32,652 nt of DNA from Terriglobales bacterium (GCA_035624455.1 DASPRM010000069.1:1-32652), one strand, 5' to 3'. Shown: positions 8,611-15,880, counted from the stretch's first letter. Numbers and translations are program-made. The notes: generated by a model not told the origin, from the sequence alone.

Positions 8611-8699
8611 TAGGGGTCATCCTGAGCGACGCGCCCGGGTTTTTCTCCGACCTGCGTCTTGTGCAGGTCGCGGGCGCGGAGTCGAAGGATCTTGCGTTT
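8611..8699. repeat. GTCATCCTGAGCG...GTCGAAGGATC repeat unit
   Basis: The suhB to hfq-like gap contains GGTCATCCTGAGCGACGCG at the left, a central GACCTGC-gtcttgt-GCAGGTC 7-bp perfect inverted repeat, and GCGGAGTCGAAGGATCTTGCG at the right. The outer words are the ones that recur as dispersed repeats in acidobacterial and some other genomes. No gene is seen here. Confidence 0.5.
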
Positions 8700-8738
8700 T
8701 CGAACAGCTTGCCTGCTGCCGAGCCTCCACCATGGCCG

Positions 8739-9020
8739 TTATTTCTTGGCCGTGCCCGGCTCTTCCGCGATGTACATGATCTCGTGCTTGAAGATGAACA
8801 GGTTGGGCTCGCCGTCGCGGGTGAGACGGATCATGTTCTTGTCGTAGTACTCCACCCAACCTTTTACTACTTCCCCGCCCCTTAGCTTCACGCTGACAAT
8901 CTTCTGCTTCTCCCCTAGCGACTTTAGATATGCCGCTTCTTCGTGGGTCTCGTCTGGAGGAGGTGCTTTCGGCTTCTTAGAAGGGCTGTTCCCAGGGCCA
9001 CGGAATGACATGCCCGTCAT
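8739..9020 (-). CDS. Hfq-like Sm-fold RNA-binding protein
   Basis: About 93 residues with an Sm fold. After a Pro/Lys-rich, probably disordered N-terminus (NSPSKKPKAPPPDE), the stretch LKSLGEKQKIVSVKLRGGEVVKGWVEYYDKNMIRL matches Sm1. LFIFKHEIMYI matches the Hfq Sm2 motif, whose classical form is YKHAIST. It is thus likely a riboregulator binding U-rich or other RNA, but the K-H pair is followed by E-I instead of A-I. The start could be ATG at 9020 or at 9011; the longer frame upstream runs into the VWA gene. Translation may be affected by a small ACACT/AGTGT hairpin at 9024-9038, next to a G-rich ribosome site at 9039-9043. The gene follows the VWA gene after about 22 bp and is probably cotranscribed with it. 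I am confident of the Sm fold, less of the function. Confidence 0.8.
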   Translation of the reverse strand: MTGMSFRGPGNSPSKKPKAPPPDETHEEAAYLKSLGEKQKIVSVKLRGGEVVKGWVEYYDKNMIRLTRDGEPNLFIFKHEIMYIAEEPGTAKK

Positions 9021-9042
9021 TCTACACTTTGAGAGTGTCCCC

Positions 9043-10092
9043 CTATTCATCCTTGGAGGTGTAATAGCCCGCGCGGTGACGCGGCCGCAATTCCCCTGCA
9101 CCAGGAAAGGCGTCGCTGATCTTCACTTCTATGCGTCGGAAGTCGTTCGAAGTGGAGCGCGGCGATGGATAGTAGGCGAGAAGATATTGCGTCCGCAGCT
9201 CGTCGGAAATTTGCCGAAAGGCGCGGTCCAGCGCGCTCAGCCCGCTCGCGTAGTAGTACTTGCCACCGGTGTCCGTCGACATCTGCACCAGCGCGTGCTC
9301 CCCGCCGATGTCGCGGCCGGCGCTCTCTTCGATCGGAACGACTATGATGCTATAGACAATGGCCTCCGAAACCTGGGCCGATCGTAACGCTTCCTGGTAA
9401 TTCACCTGGCTCATGGTATCTCCGCCATCAGTGATGACCACCATCACTTTGCGTCCATCGCGCCTGGCAAGAGCGTGGGAGCCGAGGTAAATCGCGTCGT
9501 AGAGAGCGGTCGCCGATCCGTGTTGCACCCGGTTAATGCCGTTATCGATTCGTGCCAGGTCGGACGTGAAGGGCACCAGCTGATAGACCTTCTCACAGAA
9601 TTGGTAGAGCGCCATGCTGTCCACCGGCCGCAAAATAGCGTGCGCAAACTTGCGCGCCGACTCCAGTTCCAGCTTCAGATCCTTCTTCGTACTCAAACTG
9701 GTGTCGATCGCTACCACAATCGAGAGCGGCAGCTCCGACTCCCGGCTGAACACGGCGATTTTTTGTGGCACCCCATCTTCGAAAATCCTGAAGTCCTGCT
9801 GTTTGAGGGTCGCAACCGGCGCGCCGTTTGGATCCTGCACGGAGACAAATACATTTACTAGCTTGACGTCCGATCGGAATGTCGGAACCTGCCCCTCCCC
9901 TTCGCTGCTTGGGTCCGGCTTGCTCAGGCTCGGGTCTGATTTGCTGGCGCCGGGCTGCGGCCCAGACGGTACAGAGGCCACCGGCGGACGAGGATACTTC
10001 GGCTGTTGCGCGTAGGAGGACACCACGATCCCCGCGACCCACAGCGCCGCTATCAATCCCCGCCGATTGACCATAGATATTCTTCTGCTCAC
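9043..10092 (-). CDS. Secreted VWA-domain protein (VWFA-related acidobacterial type)
   Basis: A predicted exported protein of 349 residues. The N-terminus has basic residues, a hydrophobic core (LIAALWVAGIVV) and a likely signal peptidase site at SYA-QQ, then a Pro/Ser-rich linker (30-65). A beta-rich segment VKLVNVFVSVQDPNGAPVATL and DFRIFEDGVPQKIAVFS leads into the VWA domain. That domain has a full MIDAS: D130-T-S132-L-S134, T195 in GSATALYDA, and D222 in VVITDGGD. This build matches the acidobacterial VWFA-related family, of unknown function, probably surface adhesion or protein-protein contact. The GTG at 10090-10092 overlaps the upstream moaDE stop as GTGA, suggesting coupling; an ATG at 10072-10074 is an alternative start that gives a more classical signal peptide. 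Confidence 0.88.
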   Translation of the reverse strand: MSRRISMVNRRGLIAALWVAGIVVSSYAQQPKYPRPPVASVPSGPQPGASKSDPSLSKPDPSSEGEGQVPTFRSDVKLVNVFVSVQDPNGAPVATLKQQDFRIFEDGVPQKIAVFSRESELPLSIVVAIDTSLSTKKDLKLELESARKFAHAILRPVDSMALYQFCEKVYQLVPFTSDLARIDNGINRVQHGSATALYDAIYLGSHALARRDGRKVMVVITDGGDTMSQVNYQEALRSAQVSEAIVYSIIVVPIEESAGRDIGGEHALVQMSTDTGGKYYYASGLSALDRAFRQISDELRTQYLLAYYPSPRSTSNDFRRIEVKISDAFPGAGELRPRHRAGYYTSKDE

Positions 10093-10847
10093 TTGGATGC
10101 GGGCTTAGCTGACGATGACAAAGGCCGAGCGGCAATTTCCTCGGGAAATGGCTCCCCATCCGCCCACACCGCTCCATCGGCAAAATGCTCCCGCTTCCAT
10201 ATCGGAACAGCTCGCTTCAGCGTGTCAATCAGCCAGCGGCAAGCATCGAATGCCGCGACGCGGTGAGCCGAGCTGACCGCTATCAGCACGCTGGTTTCGC
10301 CAATCTCCAGCCGTCCCAACCGGTGCACGATGCGGGCTTCGCGAATCGCAAAATTGCTCAAGCTTTCTTCCACAAGCTGATCCATTTGCTTGATTGCCAT
10401 TGGCTCGTAAGCCGAATAGTCAAGAAATTGCGTCCGGCGGCCGCGGCTATGGTTGCGGACAACACCTTCAAACACCACGACCGCCCCATCTTCGGGCTGC
10501 TTCAGCGCTTCGACCTCCGCTTGAACATTGATCGCCTCGCGAACCAGGCGGCAACGTTTGCCTTCCGGCTGCTTCAAAGCGCCTTCGGGGACGCCAGCCT
10601 CTGAGCCTCCGCTGACCGGCGGCAACAAGGCCACCTCATCCTGATCGTGCAGGCGCATCTCACTGCGGGCGTACTCCAGGTTTACCGAAAGTGCCAGCGA
10701 CGGCAGAATGCCGCTCAACCGCGGCATCTCCTTCTGGAAATGCGTCAGCAGGTCCTGCACCGTCGATCCCTCAGGCAGACGAACGACAGCCTGGGTTTTT
10801 CCCGCCATGTCCCGCAGGGACCCGAAGAACAGCACCGTGACCTGCAT
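10089..10847 (-). CDS. moaX: Fused molybdopterin synthase, MoaD-MoaE
   Basis: Molybdopterin synthase converts precursor Z (cPMP) to molybdopterin using a MoaD thiocarboxylate. Here both subunits are in one 252-residue chain. Residues 1-81 are MoaD-like (VLFFGSLRDMAGK, a ubiquitin-like fold) and end in LLPPVSGG, with Gly80-Gly81 followed directly by SEAGVPEG. The MoaE part follows with GAVVVFEGVVRNHSRGR, LDYSAYEPMAIKQM, IVHRLGRLEIGETSVLIAVSSAHR and PIWKREHF, which holds the expected catalytic lysine. MoaD must have a free C-terminal Gly-Gly to accept sulphur, so the fusion should be cleaved after Gly81, as reported for mycobacterial MoaX. The stop overlaps the VWA start by four bases. No other molybdenum cofactor genes are in the window. 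Confidence 0.93.
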   Translation of the reverse strand: MQVTVLFFGSLRDMAGKTQAVVRLPEGSTVQDLLTHFQKEMPRLSGILPSLALSVNLEYARSEMRLHDQDEVALLPPVSGGSEAGVPEGALKQPEGKRCRLVREAINVQAEVEALKQPEDGAVVVFEGVVRNHSRGRRTQFLDYSAYEPMAIKQMDQLVEESLSNFAIREARIVHRLGRLEIGETSVLIAVSSAHRVAAFDACRWLIDTLKRAVPIWKREHFADGAVWADGEPFPEEIAARPLSSSAKPASK

Positions 10848-10907
10848 GTGCTTAGGATAGCAAGAGCATTGGCTGTGCGAACGGTGAGAAGATAACGAAC
10901 CCTGATC

Positions 10908-11022
10908 GGTGCCCCATTTTGAGCCGTTTTGCGGGCGTGAGGGCCGCTGCCAGCCGGGAGTCCGCAGGCGAAATCCCGAGGCGCGAAGCGACGAGGGACC
11001 TGCTTTGGCCAGGGTGGGGTAG
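10908..11022. repeat. GTGCCCCA repeat, copy 6 (split), with inner repeat-like sequence
   Basis: GGTGCCCCATTTTGAGCCG opens the unit at 10908, and TTTGGCCAGGGTGGGG closes it near 11008-11022. Between them is CCGCAGGCGAAATCCCGAGGCGCGAAGCGACGAGGGACCTGC-type sequence, rich in short palindromes. It looks like one repeat inserted into another, but this is a reading by eye. It fills the gap between moaDE and the TauE permease. Confidence 0.35.
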
Positions 11023-11055
11023 TTCGCTCGGGAACACCACGAACCTGCGCCGCCC

Positions 11056-11823
11056 CTAGTACTTATGGAAGAAATATGCCGTCATGGCGCAGGCCACCAC
11101 AATTACAAACGTCCGAACGTACCTGGGATCCAGTCGACGCACAAACGACGCCGTGCCATACCCTCCGAGAATCGCCCCAACGATCATCAGCACCGCCTGC
11201 GGCCATACGACCACGCGCGCCACGATGAATGCGACTACTGCTATGCCATTGATGCAGGTCGCCAGAATGTTCTTGTAGGCGTTCATCTCGTGAATGTTTT
11301 CCATTCCGGTCACCGCCAGCGTGGCCAGCATCAGGATCCCAATCCCGGCTCCAAAGAAGCCGCCATAGATCGCCGTGAGCAATTGCAGTCCGAGCACCAC
11401 CGGTGCGCTCAGCAGATGGCCTTCCGGTTTCCCTTGCCGCTGGCGCAGCTTGCGCGTGATCTGGCCGCCGAAAGTGAAGATCACTGTCGCCAGCAGCAGC
11501 AGCCAGGGGATCATGCGGGTGAAAGTCGCCTGTGGAGTATGCAGCAGCAGCAGTGCACCGGTGGCGCCACCCACAAGGCTGGTGATAATGAAAGGCCAGA
11601 ACAACCGATCATGATGGGCTGAGAGTTCCTGCCGAAAAGCCCCAGCACTGGCCAGCGATCCCGGCCACAAAGCCACAGTGTTGGTGGCATTCGCCTGGAT
11701 AGGCGGGATCCCGGCCACCAGCAGTGCTGGAAAACCGATGAAGCTGCCTCCTCCGGCCACCGAATTAAGCGCTCCGCCCAATACCGCAGCAAGAAAAAGC
11801 AAGGCTGAGTTTCCAGTGTGCAT
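11056..11823 (-). CDS. TauE/SafE family membrane permease
   Basis: An inner-membrane protein of 255 residues with about seven to eight hydrophobic segments. The diagnostic first repeat is LFLAAVLGGALNSVAGGGSFIGFPALLVAGIPPIQANATNTVALWPG (residues 9-55), with the GGGSFIGFP loop of the family. The second repeat begins LGLQLLTAIYGGFFGAGIGILMLATLAVTG near residue 150, and the chain ends in AMTAYFFHKY. Members export sulfite, sulfoacetate or other organosulphur anions, or are uncharacterised; nothing nearby (no sulphur genes) sets the substrate. The gene is divergent from ssb and not linked tightly to moaDE, being 208 bp upstream of it. Confidence 0.9.
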   Translation of the reverse strand: MHTGNSALLFLAAVLGGALNSVAGGGSFIGFPALLVAGIPPIQANATNTVALWPGSLASAGAFRQELSAHHDRLFWPFIITSLVGGATGALLLLHTPQATFTRMIPWLLLLATVIFTFGGQITRKLRQRQGKPEGHLLSAPVVLGLQLLTAIYGGFFGAGIGILMLATLAVTGMENIHEMNAYKNILATCINGIAVVAFIVARVVVWPQAVLMIVGAILGGYGTASFVRRLDPRYVRTFVIVVACAMTAYFFHKY

Positions 11824-11929
11824 AAGCGGGCGGCCTCTAACCCTACAGAATCAGTTCCAAAAAGACGAGTCTGGACTGCGGTAGCTGGAAAAAATTCCCG
11901 AGCGATCGACACTGGCGCCGAGCCGAAGC

Positions 11930-11938
11930 TGTTATAGT
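11930..11938 (+). promoter_or_regulatory. Extended -10 promoter candidate for ssb
   Basis: TGTTATAGT followed by TTTTCGCTT lies 78 bp before the ssb start. The TG one base before the -10 hexamer (TATAGT) makes an extended -10, and no good -35 is seen. The same word arrangement occurs before aspA. Confidence 0.45.
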
Positions 11939-12015
11939 TTTCGCTTGATCCCTTAGCGGCGAATTTCGAGGGCGCTGGCTCTTTGGTCGGCGCCGGTCTC
12001 GCCTGAGGAGTTTTC

Positions 12016-12480
12016 ATGGCAAAGAGCGTCAACAAAGTGATCTTGATCGGCAATCTCGGCAAGGATCCGGAGATTCGCTACACCCCCAGTGGCACCCCCG
12101 TGGCCAAGTTTACCCTCGCCACCAATGAACGTTTCAAGGACAAGGACGGCCAGTGGCAGGACCGCACTGAGTGGCACAACCTGGTGGCCTTCAGCCGCAC
12201 CGCGGAAATCGTAGGCGAGTACTTGAAGAAAGGCCGCACCTGTTACGTGGAAGGCAGCCTGCGCACTGGTTCCTGGGACGATAAGGAAACGGGACAAAAA
12301 AAATACCGAACCGAAATCATAGTGAACGATCTGGTATTGCTCGGCGGCCCGGGCGGCGGCGCACGCGAGCACGACGAGGAACAGGTAGGCGCTCGCACGC
12401 GCGGCGGCAACAACTTCGATCAGCGCACCCCTGCGAACGAGGCTGGGCCGCAAATTACGGATGACGATATCCCGTTCTAA
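12016..12480 (+). CDS. ssb: Single-stranded DNA-binding protein
   Basis: SSB coats single-stranded DNA in replication, recombination and repair. The OB-fold reads KVILIGNLGKDPEIRYTPSGTPVAKFTLATNERF (8-40), then TEWHNLVAFSRTAEIVGEYLKKGRTCYVEGSLRTGSWDD and YRTEIIVNDLVLLG. A flexible Gly/acidic linker leads to the conserved acidic tip DDDIPF, the docking site for partner proteins such as RecO. Length is 154 residues, somewhat shorter than the E. coli protein. Start is the ATG at 12016 with AGGAG eight bases upstream. A phytanoyl-CoA-dioxygenase-like gene starts 26 bp after the stop on the same strand and may be cotranscribed. The replication neighbours seen elsewhere (rpsF, rpsR) are absent. Confidence 0.97.
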   Translation: MAKSVNKVILIGNLGKDPEIRYTPSGTPVAKFTLATNERFKDKDGQWQDRTEWHNLVAFSRTAEIVGEYLKKGRTCYVEGSLRTGSWDDKETGQKKYRTEIIVNDLVLLGGPGGGAREHDEEQVGARTRGGNNFDQRTPANEAGPQITDDDIPF

Positions 12481-12506
12481 CTGCCCGACTCAGAGCCCAA
12501 AGCAGC

Positions 12507-13190
12507 ATGACTACGCGGGAGTGTGTCGAGAACGAAGGATTCGCGATTCTTACCAACGTCCTCTCTTTTTCCGATATCGTGCACGTTGCCGAAGAGTTGC
12601 AGAAATGCGTGCCACATCGCAGCAGAGCCGGAATTCGTCATGCCCTCCAGTATTCTCCTGTTGCTGCCCTGGCAACCGATACGCGCCTTTTGAAGCTCGC
12701 AAGACAGACTCTCGGCGAGAGAGCGTTCCCGTTTCGCGCGACCCTTTTTGACAAGTCTCCGGACGCCAATTGGCTTGTGGTGTGGCACCAAGACACTGCG
12801 CTTCCAGTTCGCAAGCGTCAGGATCGAGAAGGCTGGGGACCTTGGTCAGTCAAGGAAGGTGTGATCTACGCCCACGCACCTGCAAATGTCCTGGAACAAA
12901 TCTTGGCTCTACGGGTCCATCTCGACGACTCGACGCTCGATAACGGGCCGTTGAGAGTCATGCCTGGATCTCAGACCCTTGGTGTCCTAACCGACGAGGC
13001 AATCAGGCAGCTTGCTGAACAGATTTCTCCCGTCGATTGTCCTGTTGCCTCTGGTGGGGTCTTGGCAATGAAGCCTCTGATCGTGCATGCTTCTTCAAAA
13101 TCAAGAATGAGCGCCCGCAGACGAGTTCTGCACATTGAGTACGCAGCGTCGCGGGAACTTGCTCAGGGACTTGAATTAGCCGTGGTGTGA
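12507..13190 (+). CDS. Phytanoyl-CoA dioxygenase (PhyH) family protein
   Basis: A probable Fe(II)/2-oxoglutarate-dependent oxygenase, 227 residues. The facial triad is visible: H94-Q-D96 in VVWHQDTALP and H194 in LIVHASSKS. A 2-oxoglutarate-binding arginine follows about ten residues later in ARRRVLHIEYA (204-206). VHLDDSTLDNGPLRVMPGSQ is the usual double-stranded beta-helix signature near 138-156. The substrate cannot be told: family members hydroxylate fatty acyl chains, ectoine, antibiotics and other small molecules. The gene starts with ATG at 12507, 26 bp behind ssb. No ribosome site is obvious, so it may rely on readthrough from ssb. Its function is unrelated to ssb as far as can be seen. 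Confidence 0.85.
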   Translation: MTTRECVENEGFAILTNVLSFSDIVHVAEELQKCVPHRSRAGIRHALQYSPVAALATDTRLLKLARQTLGERAFPFRATLFDKSPDANWLVVWHQDTALPVRKRQDREGWGPWSVKEGVIYAHAPANVLEQILALRVHLDDSTLDNGPLRVMPGSQTLGVLTDEAIRQLAEQISPVDCPVASGGVLAMKPLIVHASSKSRMSARRRVLHIEYAASRELAQGLELAVV

Positions 13191-13211
13191 GGGCTCCAGT
13201 TGTAGCGCCGT

Positions 13212-13553
13212 TCAGCTAATCAGCAAAATCCGCGCTAAGCGCTTGCGAACCGTTTCCGTAATCGCTGCCTGCGCTTTACCTGCCAAGCGCGCCCGACGGA
13301 CTCGCCAATCCAAACTCTTAATGTGATCCGCCAGCACCACTCCTTTGATCTTCCCGGATTCGACGGCAACTTCGAACGGATACTTCTTGACCCTGCTGGT
13401 GATGGGACAGATTAGCGCCAGGCCGATTGTGCGGTTGTATTGCGATGGGCTCATGACTAATGCTGGGCGTCGTCCAGACTGCTCGTGGCCAACAGGAGGA
13501 TCGTCGAAATCGATCCACACGATGTCGCCGTATTCCGGCACATACGCCGTCAC
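13212..13553 (-). CDS. mazF: MazF/PemK-family toxin (mRNA interferase)
   Basis: A 113-residue endoribonuclease toxin that cleaves mRNA at short motifs and slows growth when unopposed. The beta-barrel start YGDIVWIDFDDPPVGHEQSGRRPALVMSP is typical. E24, R29 and T52 (CPITSRVKKYPFEV) sit where active-site and nearby conserved residues of MazF toxins lie. VLADHIKSLDWRVRRARLAGKA is the conserved later strand. The start overlaps the antitoxin stop by four bases (13550-13553), the normal mazEF coupling. It faces the phyH gene convergently with a 21-bp gap. The recognition sequence of the nuclease cannot be derived from this. Confidence 0.93.
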   Translation of the reverse strand: MTAYVPEYGDIVWIDFDDPPVGHEQSGRRPALVMSPSQYNRTIGLALICPITSRVKKYPFEVAVESGKIKGVVLADHIKSLDWRVRRARLAGKAQAAITETVRKRLARILLIS

Positions 13554-13798
13554 TTGTCGAGGATTTCCTTTCCTCGCGCGCGCCCGGTACGGGTTTCGGA
13601 ATGGCGATTTTCGGATGTAACGCGCGCCAGCAGCTCGTCCAGAGTCGGATCATCATGCTGATAGCGAAGCGCAATTCGGCCCTCGCGCTCGACCGCAATT
13701 TCCAGGCTGGCGCCTTCACTCAACTTTGCTTGCTCCGCCACTTTCTTGGGAATACGCACAGCCAGACTGTTTCCCCATTTCATCAATCGAGAACGCAT
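13550..13798 (-). CDS. mazE: MazE/AbrB-type antitoxin
   Basis: An 82-residue antitoxin with an N-terminal swapped-hairpin AbrB/MazE DNA-binding domain: MKWGNSLAVRIPKKVAEQAKLSEGASLEIAVEREGRIAL (6-44). The C-terminal half (HDDPTLDELLARVTSENRHSE) is the charged, likely flexible MazF-binding tail. The protein should neutralise MazF and, alone or with it, repress its own promoter. AGGAG lies seven bases before the ATG. Upstream is a good -35/-10 pair overlapped by two palindromes, consistent with autoregulation. Confidence 0.93.
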   Translation of the reverse strand: MRSRLMKWGNSLAVRIPKKVAEQAKLSEGASLEIAVEREGRIALRYQHDDPTLDELLARVTSENRHSETRTGRARGKEILDK

Positions 13799-13826
13799 TG
13801 CAATCTCCTGGGCCTCTAATCGGGCA

Positions 13827-13866
13827 CGTAGAAGTTAAGTATATACATACGTATCTACGAAAGCAA
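13827..13866 (-). promoter_or_regulatory. mazEF promoter with overlapping palindromic operators
   Basis: On the minus strand TTGCTT (13861-13866) and TATACT (13838-13843) stand 17 bp apart, a good housekeeping promoter. Two palindromes overlap it: GTATATAC (13839-13846, covering the -10) and ATACGTAT (13847-13854, in the spacer). A wider repeat, CGTAGA at 13827-13832 and TCTACG at 13854-13859, frames both. This is the expected layout for MazE or MazEF autorepression; binding is inferred. Confidence 0.6.
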
Positions 13867-13930
13867 AACACTCCCTCGATATCCGCCACCGGAATTTCAA
13901 GGGGGTGTCGTTTGCTCCCAGGAGTGTTTT
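13865..13930. repeat. 10-bp inverted repeat beside the mazEF promoter
   Basis: AAAACACTCC (13865-13874) and GGAGTGTTTT (13921-13930) are perfect inverted repeats separated by 46 bp, at the upstream edge of the mazEF promoter. The right arm ends in a T-run and could terminate plus-strand transcription, though the loop is long. It could also be an old insertion boundary. Confidence 0.35.
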
Positions 13931-14064
13931 TGGTCACGTCGTGGCCTGTGTCGGTCTGAGGTCCTCTCTTCTCCGTGCCCTCTTGTGGTTATTTGTTTTT
14001 CTTCCCAATTCACATTCCCGCAACAATTTCCTATTAGGCTATCGATCAGGCTCCTCCCCGCCTT

Positions 14065-14544
14065 ATGGTTCACTCAGCGTCCATGTGCCAAGAGAACGTG
14101 CATCAGCGCTTCATCCTTCCCGGTGATCTGGAGGCTGTGGCTCCGGTCCGCGAGCGGATTCTGGCTTTCCTCCGCGAACAGGGATGCCTCCCGGTCAACG
14201 ACCAGTTCGACCTGCAACTGGTTCTGCAGGAGGCGCTGGTCAACGCCGTAGTTCACGGCTGCCACAACGATCCTTCGCTGACTGTGGTCTGCGACGCAGA
14301 GTGCGACGCCTCTGGAATTTCACTAACCATTCGCGATCCCGGCCCGGGCTTTGATCCATCCTTTCTGCGCGATCCCACCCACGGTTCCGGGCTCACTTCC
14401 AGCGGCGGCCGCGGCATCTACATCATTCGTTCGCTGATGGACGAAGTTCGCTTCGAGGCGGGAGGCTCGGAACTCCACATGCGCAAGAATCTGGTGCGCG
14501 CCTGCCAGGAGAAGCTGCACTCAGCCGCCAGCCCGACCGCATAG
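14065..14544 (+). CDS. Anti-sigma-factor-type serine kinase (RsbW-like HATPase)
   Basis: A GHKL ATPase of the HATPase_c_2 type, 159 residues, as in RsbW and SpoIIAB partner-switching kinases. The N box is LVLQEALVNAVVHGCHND (near residue 50-67). The G1 box is TIRDPGPGFDPS and the G2 box is GSGLTSSGGRGIYIIRSLMDEV (near 108-130). ELHMRKNL follows at the end. Such proteins bind a sigma factor or an anti-anti-sigma factor and control stress or developmental responses. No STAS or sigma partner is in the window, so its target is unknown. Start could be ATG 14065 or ATG 14083; neither has a strong ribosome site. It is convergent with ypdA. Confidence 0.88.
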   Translation: MVHSASMCQENVHQRFILPGDLEAVAPVRERILAFLREQGCLPVNDQFDLQLVLQEALVNAVVHGCHNDPSLTVVCDAECDASGISLTIRDPGPGFDPSFLRDPTHGSGLTSSGGRGIYIIRSLMDEVRFEAGGSELHMRKNLVRACQEKLHSAASPTA

Positions 14545-14577
14545 CTAGCGATCGATTACTGAATGCTGACTGCTTTC

Positions 14578-15690
14578 TTACGTTGCATCTGAGTAGCCTT
14601 CGTCGCGTTTCTCCAGCTTGCCAGCGATATCAGCGGCGATCAGGCGCCCGTGGAAACGGCCGTTCTCGATGAAGATCTCATTGGTGCGCGCTCCGGCAAC
14701 GATCACCCCGGCAACATAAATTCCCGGCACATTGCTCTCCAGGGTCTCCGGGTCGCAGACTGGCCGGCACTGATCCGTGGTGAGTTCGATTCCCAGCATG
14801 CGCAAAAACGTGTAGTCGGGGTGATAACCCGTCAGCGCGAATACGAAATCGTTGTGCAGGCTGATAAGCCCCTTAGGGGTCTTCAGCAGCACGGCATCGG
14901 GCGTGATCTCGCGCACCGTGCTGTTGAAGTAGGCCGGAATCTCACCGTTCTTGACGCGATTATCGATATCTGGCTTGATCCAGTACTTTACGTGCGCGTG
15001 CATAGCGTCGCGGCGGTGCACTAGTGTTACTCGCGCGCCGTGCCGGTACAGCTCCAGCGCGGCGATGGCGGCTGAATTCTTCCCCCCGACCACCACCACG
15101 TCGGTGTCGAAAAAGGGATGCGGCTCGCGATAGTAGTGGAATACCTTGGGCAGGTCTTCCCCGGGGACATTCAGGTAATTGGGGCGATCGTAGTAGCCAA
15201 TGGCGACTACAATTTTTTTCGTCTTGTACTCGTGCACTCGCTGATGACGGTCACTGGTGCGCACCACGAACTGCGAATCTTCGCCTTCGAGGGCGTCCAC
15301 GTTTTCGTACTGGCGGATATTCAGATCATAGTGCTCCGCCACCTTGCGGTAGTACTCGAGGGCCTCGGAGCGATTAGGCTTGCGATTGCTCTCGGTGGAA
15401 AACGGAATGTCACCGATCTCAAGCAACTCGGGCGTGGTGAAGAACACCATATTAGTGGGATAGTGGAATAGCGAGTTCACCACGCAGCCCTTGTCGATGT
15501 TCAACACGGATAATCCGCGGCGGCGCGCCTCGATGGCTGTGGCCAGTCCACTGGGACCGGCGCCCACAATGATCACATCCCAGCCTCGCCGACGGTGCTC
15601 GAGCGCCTGACGGAGTGGCTCCGGCTCCAGATCGCTGCCGATTTCCGCCAGGGCATCGTCGATCTCTGACTTCCCTTCTATATTTCTCAT
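14578..15690 (-). CDS. ypdA: YpdA-family FAD/NAD(P)-dependent oxidoreductase (putative bacillithiol disulfide reductase)
   Basis: A flavoprotein of the thioredoxin-reductase-like class, proposed to reduce bacillithiol disulfide with NADPH. The first Rossmann motif is DVIIVGAGPSGLATAIEARRRG. The family-specific stretch is KGCVVNSLFHYPTNMVFFTTPELLEIGDIPF, in which a Cys sits near the flavin. The second nucleotide-binding motif is DVVVVGGKNSAAIAALELYRHGARVTLVHRRD, and YVAGVIVAGARTNEIFIENGRFHG is the C-terminal FAD signature. There is no CxxC redox pair as in thioredoxin reductases, as expected for YpdA. The ATG at 15688-15690 was chosen over a TTG eight codons upstream. Presence fits a bacillithiol-making organism; no bacillithiol synthesis genes are nearby. 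Confidence 0.9.
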   Translation of the reverse strand: MRNIEGKSEIDDALAEIGSDLEPEPLRQALEHRRRGWDVIIVGAGPSGLATAIEARRRGLSVLNIDKGCVVNSLFHYPTNMVFFTTPELLEIGDIPFSTESNRKPNRSEALEYYRKVAEHYDLNIRQYENVDALEGEDSQFVVRTSDRHQRVHEYKTKKIVVAIGYYDRPNYLNVPGEDLPKVFHYYREPHPFFDTDVVVVGGKNSAAIAALELYRHGARVTLVHRRDAMHAHVKYWIKPDIDNRVKNGEIPAYFNSTVREITPDAVLLKTPKGLISLHNDFVFALTGYHPDYTFLRMLGIELTTDQCRPVCDPETLESNVPGIYVAGVIVAGARTNEIFIENGRFHGRLIAADIAGKLEKRDEGYSDAT

Positions 15691-15835
15691 TCCGGTCACG
15701 AGCCTGCTCGCCAACTATCGTAACGACTCAGGCAGGGTGCTGTCACACATTCCTGGTCGCAAGGGGCGGACCACCCGATTCGGGAAGGATTCGCGATTCG
15801 TTCGAAGTCATGGCTCGTTTGCCAATCGAAACTTG

Positions 15836-15880
15836 AGGGTGCCCCACTCTCTAGCCGTCGTTTGGCTAAGGTGGGGGGTT
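15836..15880. repeat. GTGCCCCA hairpin repeat, copy 2
   Basis: GAGGGTGCCCCACTCTCTAGCC continues to GGCTAAGGTGGGG. CCCCAC pairs with GTGGGG and TAGCC with GGCTA, giving a two-step hairpin around GTCGTTT. It shares the GAGGGTGCCCCA lead with copy 3 at 17540. Confidence 0.65.

Noticed and set aside
9593-10183. Minus-strand open frame of 196 codons overlapping the VWA gene
   Set aside because: It is an out-of-frame shadow of the VWA and moaDE genes.
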